Below the pieces are notes generated by a model. That model was not told where the DNA came from, did not search any database, and worked only from the letters and a program-made list of their open reading frames with translations. The translations under genes and the position numbers were made by a program. DNA of 64,000 bases, taken from NCBI RefSeq assembly GCF_035762905.1, contig NZ_DASUCC010000077.1, positions 62,001 to 126,000 of the forward strand, given 5' to 3'. The stretch comes from DASYTH01 sp035762905 (GTDB lineage Bacteria; Actinomycetota; Actinomycetes; Mycobacteriales; Pseudonocardiaceae). Shown here in pieces: positions 40,855 through 49,142 of the stretch (within the stretch, counting starts at the first letter, position 1; each line of letters begins with the position of its first letter).

Positions 40855-42030
40855 TTAGCCCGCCATTCCCATCCGGTGGGCCAACCCGCGCAACTCACGA
40901 CCAACCGCGTCGTGACGGGCACGCCGGAGCAGGTCGGACACGGCCTCGCGGACCAGCGGCATGTTGCGAACGTGCTGACGAGCCAGACCTTCGGCTTTGC
41001 GGAGCAAGTGCACGGCCTGCTCCCTTGAGCGCTTGTCGTGGGCCAGCGAACGGCCGACGTCGGCGTAGAAGGCCGCATGACGGACCGGCGAAGGCACGAT
41101 TTCGGGCCGGACGCCACGCGCCAGCTCCGCGATCTTGCCGCCATAGCCGAACTCCGTACCCAGCGCGACCTTCCAGATCCGCACATTCGTCCGACCGAAC
41201 CACATACATCCGAAGTCGCCGACCTCGTCGGTCTGCCGCTCGGCCAGTCCTTCAGCCTCGCGGAAATGGGTCCACGCCGATTCCTGATCCCCCCGCGCGG
41301 CGTAGGCCAGCGCCGCCGACAGGTGCAACTGACCGACCGCCTGGATCAGTTCCGGCGTCAGCGGTTCGTCGGCCACGGCACGCAACGACCGCAACACCGA
41401 CGCCGCCTGCCGCTGCCGGGACACGCCGCCGATCATCTGCGCCCGCACCCACTCCGCGTGCGCGACCCACTCGGGACGACCCAACCGCTCGGCCACCGTC
41501 AGTTGCCGGTCGGCCGCCAGTTGCGCCATCGCGCGGTTACCCATGTTGCCGGCCAGCATGGCCGCCGCGTGGTAGCAGATGGCCAGCCCGCACAGCGCGT
41601 CCGTACGGTGCTCGGCGCCGCCGCCGACCACGGCATGCAGCTCCTCGATCAGCCCCGGCAACATCGCGCTCTGCGCCGCGTAATCGGCACGCGGGCGAAG
41701 GTCGGCGTTCAGGTGGGTCAGGTCTGCCGCGATCAGCGGCCAGGGCCGGGGCGCCACCTCCACCGGGTCGCCGAGTCGGATGTCGGCGATGACCGGCTCG
41801 ACCAGCCCGGCCGCGGCCCGGGCCGCGGCGGTGAGGTCGTCTCGGGGTGGAAAGGGCGTGGCCAGCAGTTCGTTCGGCGCGACTTCCAGTGCGGCCGCGA
41901 TCGACAGGTGGGACGGTGACATTCCGGCCAACCCGGCGACCACCGACAGCGACTTACCGCGCCAGGTGCGGATTTCCCGGATGCGCGCACCGACGCCAGC
42001 AGACCTGCCCTCGGCGGGAGGCACCACCAC
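40855..42030 (-). CDS. XRE-type regulator with TPR-like domain and apparently shortened HTH
   Basis: The protein has about 391 residues. The N-terminus begins like many actinomycete XRE regulators (ARIREIRTWRGKSLSVVAGL, then AGMSPSHLS). It then jumps directly to IAAALEVAPNELL, where the family has an R-I-E-R-G stretch plus about 15 more residues. The recognition helix end and the following helix thus seem deleted in frame. The C-terminal ~300 residues are helical, TPR-like (AGNMGNRAMAQLAADRQLTV, LAYAARGDQESAWTHFREAE). DNA binding may be impaired. The start is one of three consecutive GTG codons (42030, 42027, 42024) 3, 6 or 9 nt after a TACCCT hexamer. Confidence 0.75.
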   Translation of the reverse strand: MVVPPAEGRSAGVGARIREIRTWRGKSLSVVAGLAGMSPSHLSIAAALEVAPNELLATPFPPRDDLTAAARAAAGLVEPVIADIRLGDPVEVAPRPWPLIAADLTHLNADLRPRADYAAQSAMLPGLIEELHAVVGGGAEHRTDALCGLAICYHAAAMLAGNMGNRAMAQLAADRQLTVAERLGRPEWVAHAEWVRAQMIGGVSRQRQAASVLRSLRAVADEPLTPELIQAVGQLHLSAALAYAARGDQESAWTHFREAEGLAERQTDEVGDFGCMWFGRTNVRIWKVALGTEFGYGGKIAELARGVRPEIVPSPVRHAAFYADVGRSLAHDKRSREQAVHLLRKAEGLARQHVRNMPLVREAVSDLLRRARHDAVGRELRGLAHRMGMAG

Positions 42031-42033
42031 TCC

Positions 42034-42039
42034 AGGGTA
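42034..42039 (-). promoter_or_regulatory. Probable -10 element (TACCCT) of the XRE/TPR regulator
   Basis: On the minus strand TACCCT is followed by GGA and three GTG codons. The usual 6-nt distance would select the middle GTG (42027) as start of a leaderless mRNA. Confidence 0.45.
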
Positions 42040-42086
42040 CGGGCAGATCACCACGCGCAGCCGGTCCACGCCGACCGGGAAGCTGG

Positions 42087-43058
42087 TTAGCCGACCCCGG
42101 CCAGGCGTAGGGCCGATTCGAGCCGGTGCTGTCCGCGCTCGCGGGCTCGGATGGCGCCTTCGGCCCGGATCTTGTCCAGGTGGTCGATGTCGGCGAGCAG
42201 GGAAAGGGTGCCGGTGCGGATGGGGCGGAGCTCCTCGATCAGGGCTTCGGCGACCGCGTCCTTGAGGCTGTCGTAGGACGGGTAGCCGTCGGCCACCTCG
42301 CGGGGGGACTTGCCGAGGCAGGCGGCCAGAATCTCCAGGAGGTTGGCCAGGCCGGGTTGGTCGTCCGGGCGGTACTCCAGGCGTTCCAGGCCGTCGGTGA
42401 CCGCGCGTTTGATCTTTCGGCGGACCATGTCGGGCTCGTCCAGGACGAAGATCACTCCGGCGGCGTCGGTCGCCGACTTGTCCATTTTGCGGGTGGGATC
42501 GGCGAGGTCGCGGACCCGGGCGGCGGCGCGCGGGGTGACGGCGCGCGGGACGGTGAAGACCTCGCCGTGGGTGGAGTTGAACCGGCGGGCCAGGGCGCGG
42601 GCCAGCTCCACGTGTTGCTCCTGGTCGTCGCCGACCGGGACCTCGTCGGCGCCCTGCAGCAGGATGTCGGCGGCCATCAGCACCGGGTAGGTGAGCAGAC
42701 CCACCCGCGCGGCGATCTTGCCGTCGGTGCCCGACTTCTCCTTGAACTGGGTCATCCTGGCGGCCTCGCCGTAGGCGCAGGTGCATTCGAGCAGCCAGGT
42801 GAGGGCGCCGATCTCGCGGATGAGGTCGGACTGCACGAAGACCTGGTTGGGTTCGATGCCGCTGGCGATCAGCGTGGCCAGCAGCTCGCGGGCGCGGGCG
42901 CGCAGCCGTTGCGGGTGGTACGCGGTCGTCATGGCGTGCAGGTCGCTGACGAAATAGAGATCACCCTGGGCGCCTTCCCGGGCCCACCGGCGGATCGCGC
43001 CGAGGTAGTTGCCGACGTGGGCGTGGCCGGACGGGGTGATGCCGGACAGTCGGGTCAT
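42087..43058 (-). CDS. trpS: Tryptophanyl-tRNA synthetase
   Basis: This 323-residue class I synthetase charges tRNA-Trp. The HIGH-type motif is SGHAHVGNYLGAIRR at about 10-24 and the KMSKS-type motif is TRKMDKSATD near 195. GDDQEQHVELARALARRFN binds the adenylate and MTQFKEKSGTDGK is typical of bacterial TrpRS. The ATG at 43058 follows GAGGAGG about 9 nt upstream. A leader peptide with two adjacent Trp codons and overlapping hairpins lies 90-140 bp upstream, so expression is predicted to rise when charged tRNA-Trp is scarce. Whether it is the only TrpRS of the cell, or an auxiliary one as in some Streptomyces, cannot be seen. Confidence 0.95.
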   Translation of the reverse strand: MTRLSGITPSGHAHVGNYLGAIRRWAREGAQGDLYFVSDLHAMTTAYHPQRLRARARELLATLIASGIEPNQVFVQSDLIREIGALTWLLECTCAYGEAARMTQFKEKSGTDGKIAARVGLLTYPVLMAADILLQGADEVPVGDDQEQHVELARALARRFNSTHGEVFTVPRAVTPRAAARVRDLADPTRKMDKSATDAAGVIFVLDEPDMVRRKIKRAVTDGLERLEYRPDDQPGLANLLEILAACLGKSPREVADGYPSYDSLKDAVAEALIEELRPIRTGTLSLLADIDHLDKIRAEGAIRARERGQHRLESALRLAGVG

Positions 43059-43107
43059 CGCGAAGAGCCTCCTCGCGCCGCCCGATGGGGCCCCGTCACA
43101 CGAACGA

Positions 43108-43128
43108 AGGCCGCCCCGTGGGCGGCCT
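43108..43128 (-). terminator. Attenuator terminator hairpin (segments 3:4) before trpS
   Basis: On the minus strand AGGCCGCC, a 5-nt loop and GGCGGCCT form a perfect 8-bp stem followed by TCGTTCGT. Segment 3 can instead pair with segment 2 of the leader hairpin, the alternative needed for attenuation. Confidence 0.75.
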
Positions 43129-43149
43129 CGTCATGGTCAGGGCATGTCG

Positions 43150-43197
43150 TCACGGCCGCCGGTCGGCGGCCCACCAGGTCGTGTTCGGGTGACGCAT
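43150..43197 (-). CDS. Trp-containing leader peptide of trpS attenuator
   Basis: This 15-codon reading frame encodes MRHPNTTWWAADRRP and stops. The tandem Trp codons (43171-43176) lie at the foot of a perfect 8-bp hairpin (segments 43164-43171 and 43154-43161), and the stop codon follows segment 2. The ATG comes 7 nt after a TACCAT hexamer, so the leader is probably translated from a leaderless mRNA. The arrangement matches ribosome-mediated trp attenuation known from Streptomyces trp genes. Confidence 0.8.
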   Translation of the reverse strand: MRHPNTTWWAADRRP

Positions 43198-43204
43198 GAC
43201 ACCG

Positions 43205-43210
43205 ATGGTA
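43205..43210 (-). promoter_or_regulatory. Probable -10 element (TACCAT) of the trp leader-trpS transcript
   Basis: TACCAT on the minus strand ends 7 nt before the leader ATG and starts 7 nt after the stop codon of the small upstream gene. Confidence 0.55.
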
Positions 43211-43216
43211 GCCGGG

Positions 43217-43396
43217 TCAGGCGACCTTCCTGAAGTCATCTTTGATGCGCTTCAGCGCGAGTACGGGGCACTTCTTGCAGCGCTCCGCCGACCGGCAGCA
43301 CTTCTTCTTCACCTTGCCGGCCTTCATCAGCTTTCGGACGACCTGCGCGGGCGTGCCCTTGGGCAGCTTGTTCTTCTTCTTCTTTTTCTTGCCCAT
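43217..43396 (-). CDS. 59-residue Lys-rich, four-Cys protein under a putative iron box
   Basis: I do not recognise the family. The protein starts MGKKKKKKNKLPKGTPAQVV and is strongly basic throughout. Four cysteines at about 33, 34, 40 and 43 form CC-x5-C-x2-C, followed by PVLALKRIKDDF. The spacing suits a Zn or Fe-S site; the charge suits nucleic acid or acidic-surface binding. The ATG at 43396 follows GGGAGGGGG, a strong ribosome site; an ATG at 43402 is in frame. A 19-bp IdeR/DtxR-like box lies 35 bp upstream, so iron-dependent repression is predicted. It is 20 bp upstream of the trp leader and reads in the same direction. Confidence 0.8.
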   Translation of the reverse strand: MGKKKKKKNKLPKGTPAQVVRKLMKAGKVKKKCCRSAERCKKCPVLALKRIKDDFRKVA

Positions 43397-43430
43397 GTGC
43401 ACCCCCTCCCGGTCCGGAACGGCTGGAGCC

Positions 43431-43449
43431 TTAGGTTAGGTTAACCTTG
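43431..43449 (-). promoter_or_regulatory. IdeR/DtxR/DmdR-type iron box
   Basis: TTAGGTTAGGTTAACCTTG matches the published 19-bp consensus TTAGGTTAGGCTAACCTAA at 16 positions. On the minus strand it contains TAACCT hexamers that could be the -10 of the small Cys-rich gene, leaving a ~30-nt leader with a good ribosome site. Iron-loaded regulator should therefore block this promoter. The divergent bipA start is 92 bp away and has its own -10-like TATCCT beyond the box, so bipA is a less likely target. Confidence 0.75.
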
Positions 43450-43490
43450 CTCATTGTGCCGGATGTCCCCGGTCACACCCAAGGCCCGGC

Positions 43491-43496
43491 TATCCT
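43491..43496 (+). promoter_or_regulatory. Possible -10 element (TATCCT) of bipA
   Basis: TATCCT lies 44 nt before the bipA GTG, leaving a leader of about 38 nt with an AGGAG site. Confidence 0.4.
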
Positions 43497-43540
43497 GGAG
43501 CCCGGCCAAAGTCCCCTCTTCCACCCCAATAGGAGCGCGC

Positions 43541-45448
43541 GTGCCTGCCGCCGACACCGGGACGGCCATGATCACCCGGACCGACCTGCGCAACGTGGCG
43601 ATCGTGGCCCACGTCGACCATGGCAAGACCACCCTGGTCGACGCCATGCTGCGCCAGTCCGGCGCGCTGCCCACCCGCGGCGAGGCGGTCGACCGGGTGC
43701 TCGACTCCGGTGAGCTGGAGCGGGAGAAGGGCATCACGATCCTGGCCAAGAACACCGCCGTGCGCCGGCAGACCGAACATGGTCCGGTGACCATCAACGT
43801 GGTGGACACGCCCGGCCACGCCGACTTCGGCGGCGAGGTCGAACGTGGACTGTCCATGGTGGACGGCGTGCTGCTGCTGGTCGACGCGAGCGAGGGCCCA
43901 CTGCCGCAGACCCGGTTCGTGCTGCGCAAGGCACTGGCCGCGGCCCTGCCGGTGATCCTGGTCGTGAACAAGGTGGACCGGCCGGACGCCCGGATCGCCG
44001 AGGTGGTCGACGAGACCCACGACCTGCTCCTCGAGCTGGCCGCCGAGCTGGACCACGTGGACGACTCCGTGCTCGACCTGCCGGTGGTCTACGCCTCGGC
44101 GCGGGCCGGCCGGGCCAGCCTGACCGCACCCCCGGACGGCGGGCTGCCGGACAGCGACAGCCTCGATCCCCTGTTCGACGCCCTGCTCGGCCACGTGCCG
44201 GCGCCGGCAGGCGACCCGCATGCCCCCCTGCGCGCGCTGGTCACCAACCTGGACGCGTCCAGCTTCCTCGGCCGGATCGCGCTGTGCCGGGTGCACGCCG
44301 GCGAGTTGCGCAAGGGCCAGACCGTGGCCTGGTGCCGGGAGGACGGTTCGGTGGCCACCGTGAAGATCACCGAGCTGCTGATCACCGAGGCGCTCGAGCG
44401 GGTGCCGGCGACCAGGGCCAGCGCCGGTGACCTGGTGGCCATCGCCGGCATCCCGGACATCACCATCGGCGACACGCTGGCCGATCCGGACGACCCCGAG
44501 CCGCTGCCCCGGATCACCGTGGACGAGCCGGCGATCTCGGTGACCATCGGGGTGAACACCTCCCCCCTGGCCGGCCGGGGCGGCGGCACCAAGCTGACCG
44601 CGCGGCTGGTGAAGGCCCGGCTGGACACCGAGCTGGTCGGCAACGTCAGCGTCCGGGTGCTGCCCACCGAGCGGCCGGACACCTGGGAGGTGCAGGGCCG
44701 AGGCGAGCTGGCGCTGGCCATCCTGGTGGAGACCATGCGCCGGGAGGGTTTCGAGCTGACCGTCGGCAAGCCCGAGGTGGTCACCCGGGTTCTCGACGGC
44801 CGGCTGTGCGAGCCGTTCGAGCGGCTCACCGTGGACGTCCCCGAGGAGTTCCTCGGCGCGGTCACCCAGCTGCTGGCCGGTCGCAAGGGCCGGCTGGAGC
44901 ACATGAGCGGGCACGGCACCGGCCGGGTCAAGGTCGAGTACGTGGTCCCGTCCCGCGGCCTGATCGGCTTCCGCACCGAGTTCCTCACCGAGACCAGGGG
45001 CAACGGCATCGCCAACGCCATCTTCGAGGGCTACCACCCGTGGGCCGGCGAGATCCGCAGCCGGCACAGCGGCTCGCTGGTGGCCGACCGGTCCGGCAGC
45101 GTGACCGGCTACGCCATGCTGCAGCTGGCCGACCGGGGCACCTTCTTCGTCGAGCCGGGGGCGGCGGTGTACGAGGGCATGGTGGTCGGCGAGAACCCGA
45201 GGGCCGAGGACCTGGACATCAACGTCACCAGGGAGAAGAAGCTCACCAACATGCGCAGCTCCACCGGCGACGAGCTGGAGCGGCTGGCCCGTCCGCGCAC
45301 CCTCGGCCTCGAGGAGGCCCTGGAGTTCTGCGCGGCGGACGAGTGCGTCGAGGTCGCACCGGAGGTGGTGCGCATCCGCAAGCTCGTCCTGGACGCCACC
45401 ACCCGGGGCCGGGAACGCTCCCGCGCCAAGACCCGCGACCGCGGGTGA
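43541..45448 (+). CDS. typA: Translational GTPase TypA/BipA
   Basis: This 635-residue ribosome-binding GTPase related to EF-G has G1 VAHVDHGKTTLVDAML near 20-35, REKGITILAKNTAV (switch region), G3 VDTPGHADFGGEVERGL and G4 VVNKVDRPDA. Domains II, III, V and the TypA-specific C-terminal domain follow, with NMRSSTGDE near 605. It acts in ribosome assembly and stress. The GTG at 43541 has AGGAG 5 nt upstream, which rejects the in-frame extension to 43454. In M. tuberculosis typA (Rv1165) is also followed by lpqW. Confidence 0.95.
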   Translation: MPAADTGTAMITRTDLRNVAIVAHVDHGKTTLVDAMLRQSGALPTRGEAVDRVLDSGELEREKGITILAKNTAVRRQTEHGPVTINVVDTPGHADFGGEVERGLSMVDGVLLLVDASEGPLPQTRFVLRKALAAALPVILVVNKVDRPDARIAEVVDETHDLLLELAAELDHVDDSVLDLPVVYASARAGRASLTAPPDGGLPDSDSLDPLFDALLGHVPAPAGDPHAPLRALVTNLDASSFLGRIALCRVHAGELRKGQTVAWCREDGSVATVKITELLITEALERVPATRASAGDLVAIAGIPDITIGDTLADPDDPEPLPRITVDEPAISVTIGVNTSPLAGRGGGTKLTARLVKARLDTELVGNVSVRVLPTERPDTWEVQGRGELALAILVETMRREGFELTVGKPEVVTRVLDGRLCEPFERLTVDVPEEFLGAVTQLLAGRKGRLEHMSGHGTGRVKVEYVVPSRGLIGFRTEFLTETRGNGIANAIFEGYHPWAGEIRSRHSGSLVADRSGSVTGYAMLQLADRGTFFVEPGAAVYEGMVVGENPRAEDLDINVTREKKLTNMRSSTGDELERLARPRTLGLEEALEFCAADECVEVAPEVVRIRKLVLDATTRGRERSRAKTRDRG

Positions 45449-45453
45449 TCGCG

Positions 45454-45482
45454 CCGGCCGGTTTCCGTGATCTGCCGGCCGG
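45454..45482 (+). terminator. Possible hairpin terminator after bipA
   Basis: Two copies of the self-complementary octamer CCGGCCGG separated by 13 nt can form an 8-bp stem 6 bp after the bipA stop. No U-tract follows. Confidence 0.4.
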
Positions 45483-45524
45483 GACGGTTATTCGACACTA
45501 GCCTTGAATCGGTAGGGGAGGTGA

Positions 45525-47234
45525 GTGGTGGGCTCACGGCACGGCCGGAGCACGCTCCGGCGCCGCGTCGCGTTGCTCGGCCTCGGCCTGCTGACCCTGG
45601 CCGCCGGGTGCACGAACGCCCCGCCCCCGCCGCTGGTCACCACCCCGGTCGGCAGCACGACGCCGGTCAAGCGGGCCGATCCCGGTGAGGTCGTGATCGG
45701 CGTGGACAGCGTGGCCGGCGGGCTGAACCCGCACAAGGTGGCCGACCAGTCCGCGCTCACCACGGCGCTGTCCACGCTGCTGCTGCCGTCGGTGTTCCGC
45801 CCGGCGGCGGACGGCACGCCCCGGCTGGACACCACGCTGATGGTCTCGGCCGAGGTGAGTCGAGCGGAGCCGTACACGGTCACCTACCAGATCCGGTCGG
45901 ACGCGTCCTGGGCGGACAACGCCCCGATCGCCGCCGAGGACTTCGTCTACCTGCGCGAGCAGCTGCGCGCCGCGCCGGGCACCATCGGCGCCGCCGGCTA
46001 CCAGCTGATCTCCAACATCGCCGCGCGGGACGCCGGCAAGATCGTCGAGGTGACCTTCGCCAAGCCCTATCCGGGCTGGCGGGCGCTGTTCACCGGGCTG
46101 GTGCCGGCGCACCTGCTCAAGGACGCGCCGGGCGGCTGGGCGAACGCGCTCCGGGACGGCTACCCGACCACCGGTGGGCCGTTCGCGATCTCCAACCTGG
46201 ACCGGGACCGCGGCGAGATCGTGCTGGCGCGCAACGACCGGTACTGGGAGCAGCCGCCCACCCTGGACCGGATCGTGCTGCGCCGGGCGCCCGAGCGGGG
46301 CGTGGTGGACGCGCTGCGGGCCGGTCACGACCAGCTCGCCCTGATGCAGACCGACTCGGCCGGCGCCGACCTGGTGCGCGGCCTCGGCGACACGGTCACC
46401 ACGCACGTGGTGGCCCGGCCCACGGTGGCCACGCTGGTGGTCCGTCCGGTCGGACCGGACCTGGCGGCCGAGCCGGTGCGCCGGGCCCTGATCGCCCTGC
46501 TCGACCGGAACGCGCTGATCACCGTCGGCACCGCGGGCGGCCCCGAGGCCGAGCTGCGCGCCGACGCCCAGGTGCTGGCGCCGTCGGCGGCCGGCTACGC
46601 CGCCACGATGCCGGCCGGCCCGCCGGTCGCGCCCAACCGCGGCCTGGCCCAGGAGCTGCTCACCGCGGCCGGCTACACCAACCCGGCCGGCGCCTGGACC
46701 CGCAACGGGGCACAGCTGTCCGTGGTGATCGGCGCGCCCGAGGAGAAGGTCGCCTACGTGACGATGGCCGGCGAGGTGCGCCGCCAGCTCATGGCCGAGG
46801 GCATCGATGCCGAGGTGGTCACCGCGCCCGCGGACCAGCTGCTCACCACCCGGCTCGCGGCCGGCGGCGACGCCGTGCCGATCAACCTTCTGGTCGCGCC
46901 GCAGCCGGTCGGTGGCGACCCGGCGACCGTGATGGCCACGAACTTCGGCTGCGTGCCCAGTTCGGAGGGCTCCGCGGCGGTCCCGGTCAACCCGGTGGGG
47001 ACCTGCGACCCGGCCATCCAGCCCACCATCGACGCCGCGCTGACCGGGGCGATCCCGCTGTCCGACGCGCTGTCCGCGGTGGAGCCGGCGCTGTGGCGGC
47101 AGGCGGTGTCGGTTCCGCTGTTCCAGGAGGCGGACACGTTGGTGGTCCGGCCGGAGGTGACCGGCGTGCGCGCCGGTCCGCCGCTCGCCGGGCCGTTCGT
47201 CGGCGCCGCCGAATGGCGTCGCCTGGCCGGCTGA
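45525..47234 (+). CDS. lpqW: LpqW-like lipoprotein (family 5 solute-binding fold)
   Basis: This 569-residue lipoprotein has lipobox LAAGC near 25-29, followed by a Pro/Thr-rich linker and a peptide-binding-protein fold (IGVDSVAGGLNPHKVADQS, VTYQIRSDASWADNAPIAAE, FAISNLDRDRGEIVLARND). Its position after typA and before mshB matches M. tuberculosis lpqW (Rv1166), which influences lipoarabinomannan/PIM synthesis instead of serving as a normal importer subunit. That role is inferred from position. GTG at 45525 or 45528 follows GGGGAGG; TAGCCT at 45499-45504 may be the -10. Confidence 0.82.
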   Translation: MVGSRHGRSTLRRRVALLGLGLLTLAAGCTNAPPPPLVTTPVGSTTPVKRADPGEVVIGVDSVAGGLNPHKVADQSALTTALSTLLLPSVFRPAADGTPRLDTTLMVSAEVSRAEPYTVTYQIRSDASWADNAPIAAEDFVYLREQLRAAPGTIGAAGYQLISNIAARDAGKIVEVTFAKPYPGWRALFTGLVPAHLLKDAPGGWANALRDGYPTTGGPFAISNLDRDRGEIVLARNDRYWEQPPTLDRIVLRRAPERGVVDALRAGHDQLALMQTDSAGADLVRGLGDTVTTHVVARPTVATLVVRPVGPDLAAEPVRRALIALLDRNALITVGTAGGPEAELRADAQVLAPSAAGYAATMPAGPPVAPNRGLAQELLTAAGYTNPAGAWTRNGAQLSVVIGAPEEKVAYVTMAGEVRRQLMAEGIDAEVVTAPADQLLTTRLAAGGDAVPINLLVAPQPVGGDPATVMATNFGCVPSSEGSAAVPVNPVGTCDPAIQPTIDAALTGAIPLSDALSAVEPALWRQAVSVPLFQEADTLVVRPEVTGVRAGPPLAGPFVGAAEWRRLAG

Positions 47235-47438
47235 TCTCCGCCGGCTCGTCCGCCCTCCGGTAACGCGAAGGTCGCGGCGTCCCGCCAACCGTGTCACTCG
47301 ATCAGGTGGCGGTACGGCGATCGGCGGCCATCCGGAGCGGTTTCCGTCGCGCGACTTTGCCCGGTTCCGTGCACGATGTGTGACGACAAGATGACAGGGC
47401 GCACGCCTCCCGCGCGTGCTCGCTCATGGAGGACCGAC

Positions 47439-49133
47439 TTGAGTATCAACCGAGCCGGGTGGCTGCGCGCCACGGCGTGCGTCACCGCCGCCGGCCTCGC
47501 GCTGGCCGGCTGTGCGAAGAAGGAGAACACCGGCACCGGTGAGACGCAGCCGTCCGCCGGCTGGCCGGAGACGCCGGACGTGCAGATCGTGGAGGGTAAA
47601 CCGGGCGGCACGTTCCGCCTCGGCATCGTCGAACCGACGGCCATCGACCCGTACAACACTCAGGAGAGTGAGGGCACGATGGTCGCCTACCAGCTGTTCA
47701 CCGGGCTGGTCCGGGTCGAGCCGGACGGTTCGGTGCAGCCGGCCGTCGCGGACAAGTGGGAGACCAACGACGACTGTTCACAGTGGACGTTCAACCTGCG
47801 GACCGGAACCAAGTTCAGCAACGGCGAGCCGGTCAACGCCGAGGCGTTCAAGCGCGGCTGGACCCGCGCGACGGTGAAGACGGCCGCGTCCGAGGTGTCC
47901 TACCACCTCAAGGGAATCCTGGGATACAAGGCGCTGCAGGACGGCTCGGCGACCGCGTTCGCCGGCGTCGACGCCACCGACCCGGCCAAGCTCGTGGTCA
48001 AGATGGAGGAGCCGGACTGCGAGTTCTACCTGCGCACCTTCCACCCGGTGTTCAGCCCGGTTCCGACCGTGGCCGGAGCCGCGGACAACAAGACCTACAA
48101 CGACATGCCGATCGGCAACGGCCGGTTCAAGATGTCCGGGCCGTGGCAGCACGACCGGGGCATCAAGCTGGTCCGCAACGACGACTTCGGCGTCGGTGAG
48201 AAGGCCTACCTGGACGCGATCGAGATCACCATCACGCCCAACGGCGCCCAGGACGAGATGGACGGGTTCGTCAACGGCACGTTCGACTGGGCCCGGATGC
48301 CCACCCCGCAGTTCAGCGACATGCGCAACAAGTACGAGCCGGAGGGCAAGTGGCTGCGCAAGAGCACCAGCGGCATGAACTACCTGCTGCCGATGGTCAC
48401 CCAGAAGCCGCTCGACTCGGCCGACGCCCGCAAGGCGATCTCGATGGCGATCGACCGCAACGCGATCATCGAAGGCGTGTTCAAGGGCTCGCAGATCCCG
48501 TCGACCACGATCGTGCCGCCGTCGTTCGAGAGCGCCTACCAGTCCGGCGTGTGCACCGCCTGCAGCTACAACCTCGACGAGGCGAAGAAGCTCGCCCAGG
48601 AGTCCGGACTGACCCCGGGAACCACGCTGAACATGCAGCTCAACACCGGCGGCGGGCACGAGGAGTGGATGGCGGCGATCAAGCAGCAGCTGGAGAAGAA
48701 CCTCGGCCTGACCGTCAACATGACCGCGGTGAACTTCGACGACATGCTCAACAACGAGCAGCAGCCCGGCGCCACCGGCCTGTTCCGGGCGGCGTGGTCG
48801 GCGGACTACCCGACCCCGCGCAACTTCCTGGAGCCGCTGCTGGCCACCAGCTCGATCGGGGCCGGGCCGAGCGAGCCGACCACCGGGGACAACCGGGGCC
48901 GGTACAGCAACGCGAAGTTCGACGACCTGATCAACGAGGGCAAGGCCAGCAAGGACCCGGCCGAGGCGGTCAGCAAGTACAAGGAGGCCGAGAAGGTCGC
49001 CATCGGTGACGATCTCGCGCTCATCCCGCTGTGGAACCGCACCCAGAACCGGCTGATCGCGTCGGACAAGTTCGTCAATCTGCGGATGGACTTCAGCGAG
49101 AACCCGGACTTCTCGGTGATCAGCATCAAGTGA
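47439..49133 (+). CDS. Peptide ABC transporter substrate-binding lipoprotein (DppA/OppA type)
   Basis: This 564-residue family 5 binding protein has lipobox LALAGC near 20-25. The core has the usual GLVRVEPDGSVQPAVADKWE, ADARKAISMAIDRNAIIEGV and LFRAAWSADYPTPRNFLEPL segments, and matches actinobacterial oligopeptide/dipeptide receptors. The TTG at 47439 is chosen because GGAGGA lies 5 nt upstream and the signal sequence begins there; an upstream in-frame start at 47376 would add 21 polar residues. It is first in a five-gene importer operon and is followed by an intercistronic hairpin. Confidence 0.88.
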   Translation: MSINRAGWLRATACVTAAGLALAGCAKKENTGTGETQPSAGWPETPDVQIVEGKPGGTFRLGIVEPTAIDPYNTQESEGTMVAYQLFTGLVRVEPDGSVQPAVADKWETNDDCSQWTFNLRTGTKFSNGEPVNAEAFKRGWTRATVKTAASEVSYHLKGILGYKALQDGSATAFAGVDATDPAKLVVKMEEPDCEFYLRTFHPVFSPVPTVAGAADNKTYNDMPIGNGRFKMSGPWQHDRGIKLVRNDDFGVGEKAYLDAIEITITPNGAQDEMDGFVNGTFDWARMPTPQFSDMRNKYEPEGKWLRKSTSGMNYLLPMVTQKPLDSADARKAISMAIDRNAIIEGVFKGSQIPSTTIVPPSFESAYQSGVCTACSYNLDEAKKLAQESGLTPGTTLNMQLNTGGGHEEWMAAIKQQLEKNLGLTVNMTAVNFDDMLNNEQQPGATGLFRAAWSADYPTPRNFLEPLLATSSIGAGPSEPTTGDNRGRYSNAKFDDLINEGKASKDPAEAVSKYKEAEKVAIGDDLALIPLWNRTQNRLIASDKFVNLRMDFSENPDFSVISIK

Positions 49134-49142
49134 CCTGACGCC

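Larger units (their letters stand above)
43101..43197 (-). promoter_or_regulatory. Ribosome-mediated trp attenuator upstream of trpS
   Basis: Four complementary segments are visible in RNA order: 1 GGCCGCCG (43171-43164), 2 CGGCGGCC (43161-43154), 3 AGGCCGCC (43128-43121), 4 GGCGGCCT (43115-43108). Pairs 1:2 and 3:4 give pause and terminator hairpins. Pair 2:3 gives the antiterminator if a ribosome stalls on the Trp codons that abut segment 1. Confidence 0.78.

Noticed and set aside
43454..43540. N-terminal extension of typA
   Set aside because: No homology, while GTG at 43541 has an AGGAG site and a family-like start.
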